Of a DNA stretch of 64,000 bases, positions 50,152 to 62,414 are shown in pieces; within the stretch, counting starts at the first letter, position 1, and the number at the start of each line of letters is the position of its first letter. The notes under the pieces are model-generated. The model saw only the letters and a program-made list of their open reading frames with translations, did not search any database and was not told where the DNA came from. The DNA is taken from positions 19,237,157-19,301,156 of the forward strand of contig CM065183.1 in the NCBI GenBank assembly GCA_033026295.1. Reading direction: 5' to 3'. Both the position numbers and the translations under genes were made by a program. Source of the DNA: Channa striata. Its lineage: Eukaryota; Chordata; Actinopteri; Anabantiformes; Channidae.

Positions 50152-53100
50152 GTGATAGAAGAAAAGCGAAAAACCTTCTGCTGACATGAGTCCCTTTAGT
50201 CAGGGTTTATGGCAGCTTTACTTATTAAAACTAAAGTTTGCATGGACAGCAAAACACCAGTGAACTTTCTAAACTGCCTGTATCCTGGTTTAAAGCCATT
50301 GTCCCTAACGTGACGCCCACTGTGACATGAAAGTCAAACGTCAGAGATACATCACATATTTAAACATCAGTGAATGAAGTCAGCATTGATGTCCTGCTGC
50401 TAGTTTCAGCAGTGATAGTTCAATATGCGACAAGTACAACTTGACTATAAGTAATTACGGTCACAGGCTCCATTCGCCTCAAGAAGCCCCGGCTGTTTTC
50501 ATGTATTCTCATTCCTTTGGACAATATAGTTATAAACCTGCATGTCCTTGGAATATAACCTAAAATTAGTCATTACAGTGACGTTTTGATTCTTTACATA
50601 ACCATCATAATTTGGCTAGCACATTTGTTGTGATAATTAAAAAAAAATTCAACATTTGCAATGATAAATCAGGAAAGTGTAGTTCCAAAAGAAAGTATCA
50701 CGTTGGACTATTTGAGGACAGATGACTATATTTCTGTACGATTAATGATTGCATAACACCACAGTGACTCACGAGCATATTGTAGAACAGATGGATGCTC
50801 ACAGTGTTTAAATATGTGTCTTTAGGTTTGGCAGGACTTCATGTTCGCCTGCGCTATGTATCCCGCTGAGGATGACTTCATACAGACAGTAAGGGAAGAG
50901 GTCATCCAACAGGTGAATGGAGTATTGTTTATTTTTTCTAGGTTTCTGAAAATGCTGAATTTTGATGCAGCATGTGTCTGCAGTAGATCATTTACCATCA
51001 ACTGCACAGAGTTACAGTACGTGGATTACTGAAGACCTGTTCCGGTCACAGGCTCCTTGGCCCACGACATCAGGGCCCCCAGTCGACCCGAGCCTCAGAA
51101 GTTGCTTTTGATATGTCAAATTTAAAAGACACAACGTGGTGACAAAGATGCAAAATGGCTTAAAACCATCCAAAAGAGACACAACTAACGTGATCTAAGT
51201 TAAAGCTGGTTAGTTTTGTCACTTTGCAGCTGTGCCTCCAAACTAAATGTACCGAGTTTTGTCTTATTTTAATCCGCCAGGTTCAGCGGCTCAAGTCTCA
51301 CCCATCTGTAATAATCTGGAGTGGAAACAACGAAAACGAGGCTGCTCTGGCGACCGACTGGTTCAACATCCCAGCATCCCAGAGGCCCATATACATCAAC
51401 GACTATGTGAAGCTGTATGTGAACAACATAAGGGAGATTGTGCAAGACGTGGGTGGACACACTTTAAAGGAACCAGCTAGAATAAATTCACAGATTACTG
51501 ATAAGTCTACTCTGCTGTGTTCTTACATCCAGTTTGAGCAAATCACTAAGAAGTGAGTAAAATTTAATACTAATACTTTTTGATATGTCCTGCAGGCCGA
51601 CCAGAGTCGCCCGTTCCTCGTCTCCAGCCCCACTAACGGGGCAGAATCGCAGCGGGAAGGATGGGTGGCGGCGGATCCCTACGACCCTCATTACGGAGAC
51701 ACTCATTTTTACAGCTACGTTCTGGACTGTTGGGACTGGAGGACGTTTCCTCGTACGCGCTTCGCCTCTGAATACGGCTTCCAGTCCTGGCCGTCCTTTT
51801 CCACCCTGCAGCCGGTGACTAAAAGAACCCTTTAATTATTATTTAATGTTTCCTGTTTATCTTACTAGTAGATTATTACCTTAAAATATTAGTACCTAAA
51901 ATATATACACATAAAGTCTATTAAAGTAGCAAGTAGGAAGGTCAAAACAGTAAGTGATAAAGAAAAGAATAATAGAGACGAACTTTTAAATAACAAATGA
52001 CATGTTTATTATATATATTTTTACCCTGTAACGTGATGATGCAGGTTTCAATAAAAGAAGACTGGAGCTATGACAGTAATTTCACATCCCATCGTCAACA
52101 CCATCAGGCTGGGAATCCCCAAATGTTGCTGCAGGCTGCTTTCCACTTCCACCTGCCAAACTCCACCGATCCTTTGAAGAGATTTAAAGACACTCTCTAC
52201 ATCACTCAAGTAAAACAGACAAACCCCCCTCAGCTCACTCCACTCCTGCAGAAGAATCTGCTTCTGTGCTGCCCAAATATTCCGATAATCATACTTTGCT
52301 AAAATGAAGTAGCTCACGCAGTTTGTACTTGTCCAGGTGGCCCAGGCTCAGTGTGTGAAGACCCAGACAGAGTTTTATCGGCGAAGTCGCAGCGAGATCG
52401 TTGACGGCGAAGGTCACACGATGGGTGCTCTGTACTGGCAGCTCAATGACATTTGGCAGGCGCCTTCCTGGTCATCAATCGGTGAGTGAAGGAGTTCTTG
52501 GCTTAGAGAAGCATTTACAGTTTGTGGCAAATGCGGATTATCTGGGATATGAAACCAAAACCTCCCCACCCTCCATTTGTCACAACCTGTCTCAAGTCCG
52601 TGGCAGAAATTATGAAGAAAGATCATATGAATGAATAAATGAACTAATGAAACCAACAAATGTAACATATAATCAATAAGACGAGTTGTGGCAGATAATG
52701 TGCATGGGGCATTAACAAAGGAAACCTGAAGACACGTACCAGCAAACACACTCCGGTGCTGCATACGATGTTTATTACTTCTTGAGATTTCATATCTGGG
52801 TTGTAGTCCTATAATTTTTCCTTTTCTCTGTGTATGTACAGAGTTTGGAGGGAAGTGGAAAATGCTGCATTACTTTGCCCAGAACTTTTTTGCGTCCGTC
52901 CTTCCTGTCGGGTTCGAAGATAACGACACGCTGTTCATCTACGCCGTATCGGACCTGAACCGTGACGTAAAGCTCAGGACTGTGGTATGTTGTTTTTTTA
53001 AGAATGAACTCAATATTTGCTTCACATTAACAAACTTTGGGCAACTTTGGCCGAGGAGGTTTAACACCTAGTCACCCACCAATCCAGGGTTGTCGCTTCG

Positions 53101-54217
53101 ATTTCTGGCTTCTCTAAACATCACAGTTTATTGGACGTGCGTCTCTCCCCAATCAAGCTTAATTACTGAGAACGTGAGTTTCTATGAGTTTCTGTCTAGA
53201 CAATAACACTAGAAATAACTTTAGGAAGTTAATATAAAAATAGATTACATAATTCCAGTCTGACTCCCCCACACACTATGACCTCAATAATAAAAAAAAC
53301 CATAGACTTATCACCTTTCAGTTTTAACTTATTATAATGACCTTGTAAAAGTAGAGTTCATGGCAGAGCTGCTGTTTTGGATTGCAGTAAATTGTACAGG
53401 TGTACCTAATAAAATGTTCTTTACTGAAATATATCTTAGAAAAATGGCAAATTCTGATTCTGTCAAATTGATCTTGACCTCTTTGTGCAGCTGTCATCTA
53501 TTATTTCACAAATGTGCAGCTCAGACTTTTTAATTTTTAACTATTGTTTCAGTGTGTGATATTGTTCTGTTACATCAGCTGGAACGGGTCTGATTCATGT
53601 TCCCCACCAGGTGACCGTGTACACCTGGACAGACCTGGATCCTGTGTGCACACTGAGGTCGGGCCTGATCCTGGTTCCCGGAGGCACCGCTGTGGCCATT
53701 TTTAAACAGCCAGTCTCCACCGTCCTGGCTGGATGTGGACGCTGCACGCGCCTCACCTGTCTGCTCACCTTCCACCTGGAGGACCCCGGCAGTGTCCAGC
53801 AGGGCCCCACCAACCACCACTTTCTGTGCTCCCCTAAAGATGCTCAGGGCCTCAAGAGACCGAACATTACAGTGAGTGTTAGTGTAGTATTTATTCTGCA
53901 CAGGTATTACACGACTCAGAAAGCTCATAGAATATTATGAAACGTCCACAGACACATAAACATCTGACCAACACAGTTTCTGTTCCCCTCAGGCCAAGGT
54001 GCAGGAGGATAAGACCGGCTTCTCCATCACTCTCCACTCTGACTGCGTCGCTCCTTTTGTCTGGCTCGACGTGGGAAACATCCCCGGACGTTTTAGCTCC
54101 AACGGCTTCCTGATGGTTTCCAGAAATGTGACGGTCACTTTTATCCCGTGGCGTACCACCAGTGTGGCAGAGCTCTCCAAATCCCTCACCATCACCTCTT
54201 TAAGGGACGTTTACTGA
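44514..54217 (+). CDS. manba: Lysosomal beta-mannosidase, 17 coding exons
   Basis: Family GH2 exo-glycosidase that removes the terminal beta-linked mannose in lysosomal N-glycan breakdown. Exons: 44514-44717, 45804-45898, 45984-46089, 46179-46352, 47068-47191, 47442-47611, 47718-47828, 48554-48705, 48894-49011, 50826-50912, 51281-51448, 51596-51814, 52045-52209, 52337-52481, 52842-52984, 53611-53871, 53993-54217. These sum to 889 codons with every phase joining (888 aa; human about 879, also 17 exons). The chosen ATG gives a signal peptide (ISIIVFGVLSCLLYG). Catalytic acid/base is E465 in SGNNENE and the nucleophile E562 in FASEYGFQSW; SFSWDWGPSFPT, DANMNALRVWGGGVYEQD, HRQHH and GALYWQLNDIWQAPSW are the conserved barrel segments. 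An in-frame ATG at 44274 lies further upstream but adds a basic, unconserved extension. No breaks seen; the gene appears functional. A LINE remnant lies in intron 9. Confidence 0.96.
48000..48215 (+). repeat. Degenerate common fish repeat in manba intron 7
   Basis: Pieces in order: gaggctgaagccgatcccag, catcctggacaagtctgcag, cagacagacaaccattcaca, ctcacacctaa, accggggatcttccagctgt, aaggcagcagcactaatcac. This is the same family as the fragment at 16796 and is very common in fish introns. The name of the family is not known to me. Confidence 0.75.
49070..49610 (+). mobile_element. Decayed LINE (CR1/L2/Rex-like) reverse transcriptase 3' fragment
   Basis: Read across shifting frames, the strand encodes the end of a non-LTR retrotransposon reverse transcriptase: MVDSFKYLGVTI (49113 on), then QRLFIIRQLKG and LLYQSIIQPILLY (49178 on, another frame), then IAAEIIGLSTPNLTELNNKA and RRRYRALRCRAARFG (49359 on). 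Frame changes and stops show it is dead. It is inserted in manba intron 9 in the same orientation as the gene. Clade assignment is by the look of the motif order; the 5' end is truncated, as is usual for LINEs. Confidence 0.8.
50120..50148. repeat. T29 homopolymer in manba intron 9
   Basis: An uninterrupted run of 29 T. Could be a poly(A) tail of a retrocopy on the minus strand or a simple repeat; nothing recognisable flanks it. Confidence 0.85.
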
Positions 54218-56245
54218 CCTGAGACCAGCCAGTCCTTGTTGAGGTTTCCCAAAGTGTGAAGGCAGAAGACAGGAAAAGTGGTAACAGCCTGGATCAGATC
54301 AATGCCTGTCGGCTTTTAAAGTGTCTTTACTGAAATGTTTTGGCTAAAGTTTTTTCCAAAATATACCAAAAATTTGAAAGACTTTATTTTACAGCTAATG
54401 TTGTAATTTGTCACAATAGAGACAAACTCACTTCTATGCACCTTCTAATTAACCAGGGAATTTCAATCGTTTCTGATTGATGAGTAAGTTTTGCAGCTTG
54501 TCACCAGCTTTATTGTGATTCGATCATGTCTAATACCTGAATGCAGGGAAACAACGCAGAAGAGCGGGTCAGGAGCGCAGAGCACAGTGGATTGATTTCC
54601 AGTCTCATGTTGGTCCCAGTTTAAGATGTAAATTGCAGCTTCAAGTGTGTGAGCTGCTCTTGTCACCAAACAGTTTCACTAACTGCAGTTAGTCTCACCA
54701 CCGTGGGACACAAACTCACAAACGGAGTAAATCATTTTTAGTGGGTAAAAAGCTCCTAGCAACGGAGTCACCAGCTGTGTTCAGTCACTCGCAGAGAAAT
54801 ACTCTGATTCCTACAAAAAAATCCATAAGACAAGGGAATAAATGTGCAAAGAACAATACAGTTTCAATAGGATGGGCTGGTCAATAATATTCTGGTCACA
54901 TTCGGGACTTTCTTCGCATGATTTCATTTAGAAACTTGGCCAGTATTTGATATAGATCTACAATATCAACACCGACATTAAATAAAATCCTGGACTTTTT
55001 TATGCACTGAAAAATAAAATGCTGTTTTCAGAAACAAATGTAATGATTGATGATTGTAAACTGCACTGTCTGCCATTTTGCACATTGTTCAAATAATCAA
55101 AAGCAAATACTGTGATATCCTGCATGTACAGGACTGTCTAAAATCGGTTATTATTTTGCATTTGTTTCAAATAAGTAAACATTTCTTCATTTTCTTCCAA
55201 GAAAATGCTGAAAAGGAGACCAGGTATCAACACGTCTTATTAGAGTTCTTTTTTAAAAACCTCTCTGATGACTACATGTGGGCAAACCCCCTTATTCAAT
55301 ATGGCAATATACATAAGTAGACAAAATGATGTGTCCCTCATAAAAATTAAAACCTACAGTTCTTCAAACTGACAAACGTTTTGTCAGAGGTTTCCTCTCC
55401 ACCGTGCCCTTAGTGCTTCCTCAAAGGAGATTTGTCTAGTTTTTAAATAAATGTTAAGTTATTTTCCATTTCTGACCACCTGCAGTGTGTTTACCAAATG
55501 CAACTTTTTACAGTCATGCACTTTATCTGAGTGTTTTTTTCTCATATTCAGTTACTTTCACAGCTTCCTCTGAATGGAATGAGCTTCCTAATGTCAACCG
55601 AAAAATGCCTTTACTAAACACACATTTATTGCTGCTTAGCAGTGGAGCAGAAACCAATGAAAATTTAAACAAACAGGAACCTGGAGCGGATTCAATGTGT
55701 AGTTTTTACTTTAGATACTGTCAGTGTAATTTTGTTGCTAATTATTTTATATTAAATGCACAACTTTATCCATGTATTTAAATTTCTATATGGCGATTTT
55801 TACTAATTATATTTTATATATGTATGTACGTGTTTATTATTGAGGTCAGATGTGGTAGTGAAGTTGTACTGGAGTGATTTATAAGAAGAGGTGGTTCTAA
55901 AGTTTTGGACACTTTCATTTCATTCATTTTAAATAGAGTTTGACCTCAATCGTAAACAGTAGAATTATCACCTTTCTGACAGCTGTCACATAAAAACTGT
56001 GAAATTATAACCATTTAAAAGCTGAATTTGTGGCAGAGCTGCTGCATTGGGTTGAATTAAATGATGGTCGTAATGTTGTGGCTGATCTGTGTAAACGGCA
56101 TGTGTTTGTTCCTGCTGTGTCCTGCAGGGACCAGCTGCTGCCACTAGGTGGGACGGGACCTTTAAACTCCCCGGGGACCTTCTGGGCAGAGAGGGACACA
56201 CTTTGGACCGTACTGGTGTGTGTGTGTGTGTGTCTCTCTCTCTCT

Positions 56246-56284
<39 letters not shown>

Positions 56285-56425
56285 CTGTGTGTACGTTGCA
56301 TACCAACTGAAGAATGTGGGTCACAAAGGAAAGCATTGACGAGTGAGCGCATGCTGTCGGTCTCCCTTGTTTCTTGGTTCATAGCTGATCTTTGAACGTG
56401 ATCTAACCTCACTCTGTCCTTGCAG
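54218..56425. other. manba 3' UTR and intergenic region before slc39a8
   Basis: AATAAA signals at 54837-54842 and 54981-54986 are probable manba 3' ends. No exon of another gene is visible on either strand; in particular no Rel-homology or ankyrin segment of nfkb1, which occupies this place in human. A compound microsatellite (56215-56283) and a CTCF-like motif (56141-56154) lie near the right end. Confidence 0.6.
56215..56283. repeat. Compound (GT)n(CT)nTTTT(GT)n microsatellite
   Basis: About 8 GT units, 7 CT units, four T and 16 GT units in a row, directly visible, 350 bp upstream of the slc39a8 start codon. Confidence 0.9.
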
Positions 56426-56634
56426 ATCAACCAGAGCACATCAGGAGGAACCGCTGCTCCCAGAGACCTGCACCCTTCACACCACAAACCCGGATTTCTG
56501 CTCGGGCTTTGCCATGGGTCTGACTCAGGACTGCGTGAAGCTCCTGAGGAAAGGTGAATTCTGAGTGAGATGTTTCAGAAGAGCAGAGGACGCAGAGGAA
56601 TTCGCTGAAAAAAACACACACTCGAAAACTAGAG
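56426..56634 (+). other. slc39a8 probable 5' UTR with one uORF
   Basis: A good acceptor (ccttgcag) ends at 56425, so the start-codon exon may begin at 56426 after a non-coding exon further upstream. An ATG at 56514 opens a 16-codon frame ending at 56564, before the main start at 56635. A GT at 56554 (aag|gtgaat) is unlikely to be used with an acceptor before 56635 because the intron would be under 50 nt. Confidence 0.4.
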
Positions 56635-58683
56635 ATGTTCAACTCCAGATGCCTCATTTCATGCCTTTTGGCTTTTGTCACAACGTCCCAGAGTCTGGAT
56701 GTGACTGACCAGGATGGACACGGGTTTTTGGAGAATATTTTACACTATTATGGTGGAAACGAATCGATATCAATGGAAAATCTGCAAGATTTACTGTTGT
56801 TAATATCAGCCAGAAGAGCTGAGTCAATAGCTGAGGAGAATCCACTGGGAAAACGAGAGGTGAGCAGGAGAAATGTCGACATTTATTACAGGTTAAAATT
56901 ATAAGTGATCATTTAAAACACTGAATAAATGTGCAATGTAGCATGTTGTTTATATTAATTTATATTTTCTTCATTCCAACTTTTTACTTTTTAAAAACAC
57001 TTGAGATTGTGAAATTTCACAGTTATTTATTTATGGCCTAATACGTGAGCAATAATTAGCTTTTTGTGATTTGTTTTTTTTCCTACTTTTTCTTCTTGCT
57101 TTTAAATGTAATTACCATATTTAAACATTTAAACATGCACACAAGGTTTTTAACTACTGAGCTCACGTGACACTAAAAGTCATTAATGGATCCTGCATTG
57201 TCCTTTACGGATCGTTTTTATTCATAAAGATACGATACAATTCCCAAAAGATTGGGGATTTGAAACCTAATGAAACATGTGTCTGATAGTGTCTTTGCGG
57301 TCCACAGTGTCCCTCAGTGGAGCAGATCTTGTCCCACTTCGGGTTCAGTAATGTCACTCAGCTGACTGTGGACCATCTGGGCAGGATCTGCCCCGCTGTG
57401 TTGACCCAGGTGCTGCTGCCCTCCTGCCCGTACGCCGCCCCCGAAGACCTGCCGCCTCTCGACTACTCTGGTGAGTTGCTTCATCCCGACCGCTGCTGCG
57501 TGCATCGCTGGTTTATTTGTCGAGTCCCAGCTGCAGCTCAGATAATTCACAGTTCACGAGGGTTTGTTTGCCTGCTGGCGCTTTTATCCACACTGACACA
57601 AATGTAGCAGGATAAAGTTTTTGGACCATTTCGTAAAGCTGCATCTTAAAGCCAGTGCGGGCTGGTTTTCTTTGTTTGTGGGCCCCTAAAAGTACGAGCG
57701 GATGTGGGGCGTTGAAATTCCAAATCCTGCATCAGACCTGTGTCAGAGGTTTTCCCTTTGTCTCTGTCTCTTATCTTCACACAGAGTCAATATTTCTGCT
57801 CAGTGTTGAGAACAGAGAAAGACGGACCTAACGACCAGGAGAAAGATGGAACATTAACTTGATCTTTCAAGTGCCATCAGACTTTACCTATGACTTATCA
57901 TTTGTGCCCTGTGTTAACTAGCCATGAAACATACATACTTATATTTAGTGTACATTTAATTCAGTTTCACATCCACGCGCCTGCCAAAGTACCAAACGTT
58001 TTCTATAAGCAGAATAACTCATTTTATGACATTATTTTACTATACGTCCTTCTTACGATGATACTGGTCCTTTATTAATTATCAGTCAATAATAGTCATC
58101 ACATTAATGTGACGGAGTAAAAGTGTATTTTCCTCTGAAATGCAGTGAACTCAGTGGGTGTAGTAGCAGATTATGGAAATACTCAATAAGATAGAAATAG
58201 CTCAAAGGCCCAGTGGCCCAAGATATTAAAGGACTTATTGACCAGAGCCTCTGAGATTCCTGTTTGAGAGAGCTCAGTTAATAAACGACGAACAAAATGC
58301 AAACGCTGTCGAACAACCTGCTGAACCTCTTTTAAAGAAACTCAAAATGACCAAAAACCAAAGTAAAACTGCCACAAACAGAAGACGTGAAAGGACGGGG
58401 ACCCCAGACATTTTCCAGCGACTTTTCTGCAGCGTAAATTCATTAGTATAAATGTGGTTTCATTTTTACACATTAATTGTGTTTCTTACCACATTTCTTT
58501 GGTTTTATGTAAAGAGGAAACCAAACAAATCTCCTCTGTGATTAATAAAACAACAGGAACCCTGCCGTCATTGCACAAAATGAAAAACTATAAACACAAA
58601 AGCCCCATGTTGAGACACACTGCAGTGGTTAGTACATGAAGTCAGACTGTTGAAGTTAAGCTGATTAGTCACATGGAAAGCAA

Positions 58684-58720
<37 letters not shown>

Positions 58721-61700
58721 TCCTGCTCAGAGACACGTAGACGTCATAAAGTGGACACTGACACAACAACGATAACACAATCTCAGTGTGGACTCTTGGT
58801 GAAATCTATAAAATAATTTGTAGACATTCCTTCCACAACGTCATTTTCACAAGGTTTATTATTTATTGGGTTATGTATATTTTTTATGGCCTTTATGGTC
58901 CAAAATTAACTTGACATGTACTTTTGTTGATTGTTTCTATTTTGTGTCTTCGACATAATTAAGAGAGAATTGATGTTTTTCTGTAGATGTCCCTTGTTAA
59001 TACAAAGTGAAGTATAATGAACTAATAATTTCTTTTTAAATTCCTTTTTGCGTATTTTACATGTTTGAAAGTTGCAGCACAGCAGTTTTGTATTTTTAAA
59101 TACTGCATTTTACTTCCATGTATCCCTCAACATTAACTTTTCATCACTGCTGCTGTTAAAGAGCCGAATAGAAACTTACATTTATAATGGTTCATTTTGT
59201 TTCCAAGTGAATATATTTGTACATGCATTAAACGAGACCTGAACACTTTCGATTTCTGCAGAATCTGAGCCAAAATCGCACATTCATGTTCATCAGTGGC
59301 GTTTAAAAGACTTTTTTTATCAGTAACGCAGTCACACCGATGCCCACATCAGTTACTTTTGTGTTTAAGGTTTGTACTCGGTGCTTCAACTTGAGTAAAG
59401 AACTAAACTTTTAAACGTTTTATTGGGTTCGTCATGTTTAGATCTGGACCTAAACGGTCTCATGTCCACTACCAACTCACTCTTTTAACCGAGTGAGGAA
59501 CCTGGTCTTCCCCTGTGGCGGGGCCGTGACGCTCCGCACTGTCCTGGGTTGACTCACGGAGCCACCGTCAAACGCTTTTCCCCAGAGCTGTTGACGTTAC
59601 AGCCAACTGTGACTGTTGTTCCGTGTGATGTTCGTGGTTCAAGCTGTTTCCTCCACCGCTCCCACTGAACACAGTTCTTCTTTTGCGAGTACAGTCAATA
59701 GTGTAAATATGCAGCAACCTACATGCATGAAGATGTTATCAGATTATTTAAATGTCGGCACTGAAGTAACTGGAAAAGCTGCTTTAGTTAAAGTTCAACA
59801 AATAGCAAATATTTAATAAGTGTTTATTTAGAATGGATGATTTCACCTTAATTATATATTATTGGATCAAAAATATCTACATATTGTTCATCACTTTAAT
59901 GTTGCAGTTTGTAACATAACAACTTATTTTAATGAGCTTATGCCCTATTTTGTATATCATTTAAAAAACACTTTAACTACAAAAAACTTTACATACCTCA
60001 GTTAGTTCTTATGATCATACACTGAATTTTTGTTTAATTAAAATGATTCTGAAAAGTAGTTATAGCTGTCAATCATAGTGCAGTAAAAGTAGCTTGATGA
60101 CATATCTCCAATCTGTACTGAAATAAATCTACTGCATGATTGCACTTCAGTCCTCTGCAGTGACTCTGCACGTGGCCAGTTAATCAAAGTTTGTACATTT
60201 ACATTAAATACATTATTCATAAATCAAATCCAAGTGAATCAAGCACAGGAAATGACAGCATGGTTTTTCTAATACGCTGAAAGAAAAAAGCTTAAAAAAC
60301 AACTTTAATCACATACGAGGAAGATGATGTTGAAGGACAGAAACGCGACAACCAATGTCACTAAAAGTTAAAAAAAACAAAAAAAACGCGAACTTCCACA
60401 ATAATAAAGTTCACGGTTTCTCTCCTGACAGTTTGGGGTTACGGGTTTCTGGCCGTCACTGTGATCAACCTGGCGGCTCTGCTCGGTCTCCTGCTGATCC
60501 CCTTTACCAAGAAACCGTATTTCCCCAAAGTGCTGACCTACTTCATCGGCCTGGCCATCGGGACGCTGTTCTCCAACGCTGTGCTTCAGCTCATACCAGA
60601 GGTTCGTAACAGGTGGAGCTGGGGGTGGGAGAGGGGGGGCGGGGGGCAATCCCACAGTCATAACAAGTAAAATACAAGGACAAATCTTGTTTGTCCGCAG
60701 GCCCTGGGATTTGATCCCAAAGCAGATAACTATGTGAAGAACGCGGTGGGAATATTTGGAGGGTTTTATGCCCTGTTCTTCATAGAGAAGGTTCTGAAAA
60801 TGGCTCTGCGGGTGGAGAATGAGGTAAGATAACAGTCAATGCACTTCTGTTGGTGAGTCAGTTTCCTTCAACTCTGCGGATGATTAAGATAAATACATAC
60901 ATAATAAACTCAAAACCATTTTATTTGCTGAAGGTGCAGCAGGCCAAGAAAAAGCAGGAACTGGCGAAATCTGCAGTAAAGATCTGGCAGAGCGACACGA
61001 GGGCACGTGGGGATGTTTGTGACAGTCACTAGATGCAAAAAGAATTTCAGCCGTTAGAACTAAAAGTTCCATCTGAGATTGAGATTTTAATTTTTCTATA
61101 TAATTTAAATCCTCAAGGTTCAAACCATATTTTGACTAAGCCCGTCATTAAAGCACAGTCACTGGACCTGACTCTTTTTGGAGAAGCTGGCTGTGTGGAT
61201 CAAGGAGTGGGAGTTTCATCCATTGGTTGGTTAGATACATCGATTCAACAATCACAGGTTGCCATGAATTCTGTTTGAAGCGCCAAAAGGTTGAACTCTA
61301 ATGAGTTTGGTGATGCACCTTCGTTTCTTACAGTGTTTGATATTTTTTATTTCACATAAATAAAGTTCATGAATTATTGGATCCCCTGATCCTTCCCCAA
61401 GCCATTGACAAAGATCACGTTGACCCAATTTCCTAACACAACGAAGTGAAATATGCACATTCCTGAAAGCTTCACGTATCATCTAGCACCAACATCAGGC
61501 CAATATTTTGATTCATGGTCAAATACTGTTATAACACATTTTGAATTTAGGTTTAATGACTTTTACGTTATTCTAATGTCAAAAAACAAGGTACAAGCTG
61601 TTTAATGTGGTTAAACAGCTTGTGCAAATACAGTGAATTCAGTCATATGGACAGACCCAGAGTTTGTCCATTTATGTTTATTAGGGTAAAATCATACATT

Positions 61701-62414
61701 TTGTAACTCAGTTTCCTTATTGTGTTTATTTTTTTTTTAAATCATTATGAATTTTAGGAAACTCTGTGTATCCATGGACGTGACATGTGCATCAGAGAGG
61801 AAAAATAATCCGAAACATTTTTAAAGACTTTAAATATTGTTATTGGGTTTAGAAATTGTATTGTAGTCAGCATTTGTTTATTTAGTTGTTTGACACTCAA
61901 TGTAAAATTTTCTCTGGTTGGATAATTAAGGATCATTGCTGTGTTTTAGGTGAAATATTTACTCGGGTGATAAATGCACTAATGAAGGTCAAACTGAAAG
62001 GTTGTAAATAAATTACCACCGATGTGCGATAGTGTGTGGGAGTGTTTCACGTGTTTGTTACAAAACTAGAAATAAAACTATAAAATGACTTTTTAATTGT
62101 TTCTAACTGAAAGTGTTAGAAAAACCTGTTTGTTTATTCCACCTGCATCACAGTCTATCAGCCCATGAAGCTTTTGTCTTACATCAGCTTCAGCTCATTA
62201 AGTTCCTGCAGTGTAAATGAGGTTGATGTTGTGTCTTTCTCGTCTTCAGCACGGCCACAGCCACTTCATACCTGCTGAGGCACCTCAAGAAAACGTCGTG
62301 CACAACGGAGACATACCGGGGAAAAATAACTCCATCGTTCTGACCAACATCACCACCATCGCAACTGACAGGAGCAGCCCTGAACGTCCACATTCAGTCG
62401 CGTCGCTTTCTCAG
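56635..62414 (+). CDS. slc39a8: Zinc transporter ZIP8 (SLC39A8), first 5 coding exons, 3' part outside window
   Basis: Plasma-membrane importer of zinc, manganese and iron (LIV-1 subfamily of ZIP). Exons: 56635-56859, 57308-57470, 60432-60601, 60701-60823, 62250-62414 (282 codons, open at the right). Signal peptide about residues 1-20, then a short extracellular domain with CPSVEQILSHFGFSNVTQL and ICPAVL, like human ZIP8. Membrane segment 1 begins at VWGYGFLAVTVINLAALLGL; segment 2 is FIGLAIGTLFSNAVLQLIPE; segment 3 is VGIFGGFYALFFIEKVLK. Exon 5 encodes the cytosolic loop with HGHSH. Human ZIP8 (ALGFDPK/AFGFDPK, KMLLK) fits better than ZIP14, and the manba neighbour agrees. The metal-site segments (EEFPHELGD and following) must lie past 64000. 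Exon 3 has a weak donor (g|gttcgt). Confidence 0.92.
58104..58190 (-). repeat. Copy of percomorph interspersed repeat, reverse orientation
   Basis: Contains ggagtaaaagtgtattttcc, tctgaaatgcagtg and ttatggaaatactcaa, the reverse-orientation words of the family seen at 35319. Lies in slc39a8 intron 2. Confidence 0.6.
58685..58717. repeat. (CA)n microsatellite in slc39a8 intron 2
   Basis: About 16 uninterrupted CA units. Confidence 0.9.
60040..60130 (-). repeat. Weak copy of the same repeat family
   Basis: Words gaaaagtagttatagctgtc and gtgcagtaaaagtag match reverse-orientation parts of the family; strongly decayed. Lies in slc39a8 intron 2. Confidence 0.4.
61591..61625. repeat. Near-perfect 15-bp hairpin with 5-nt loop in slc39a8 intron 4
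   Basis: Arms acaagctgtttaa (61593-61605) and ttaaacagcttgt (61611-61623) are exact complements around the loop tgtgg; one more G-C pair follows after a T/G position. Too short for a typical microRNA precursor. Confidence 0.7.

Noticed and set aside
55485..55781. 98-codon frame with TASSEWNELP, reminiscent of a LINE tail
   Set aside because: Only a few residues fit the retroelement pattern and neighbouring text does not continue it; too weak to call.
56215..56283. Tandem array as possible CRISPR or satellite
   Set aside because: It is a simple GT/CT microsatellite with no spacers, in a vertebrate genome.
60932..61030. Frame VQQAKKKQELAKSAVKIW in slc39a8 intron 4 as an extra exon
   Set aside because: The preceding bases do not give a convincing acceptor in phase, the segment is absent from ZIP8/ZIP14, and exon 4 joins exon 5 cleanly without it.
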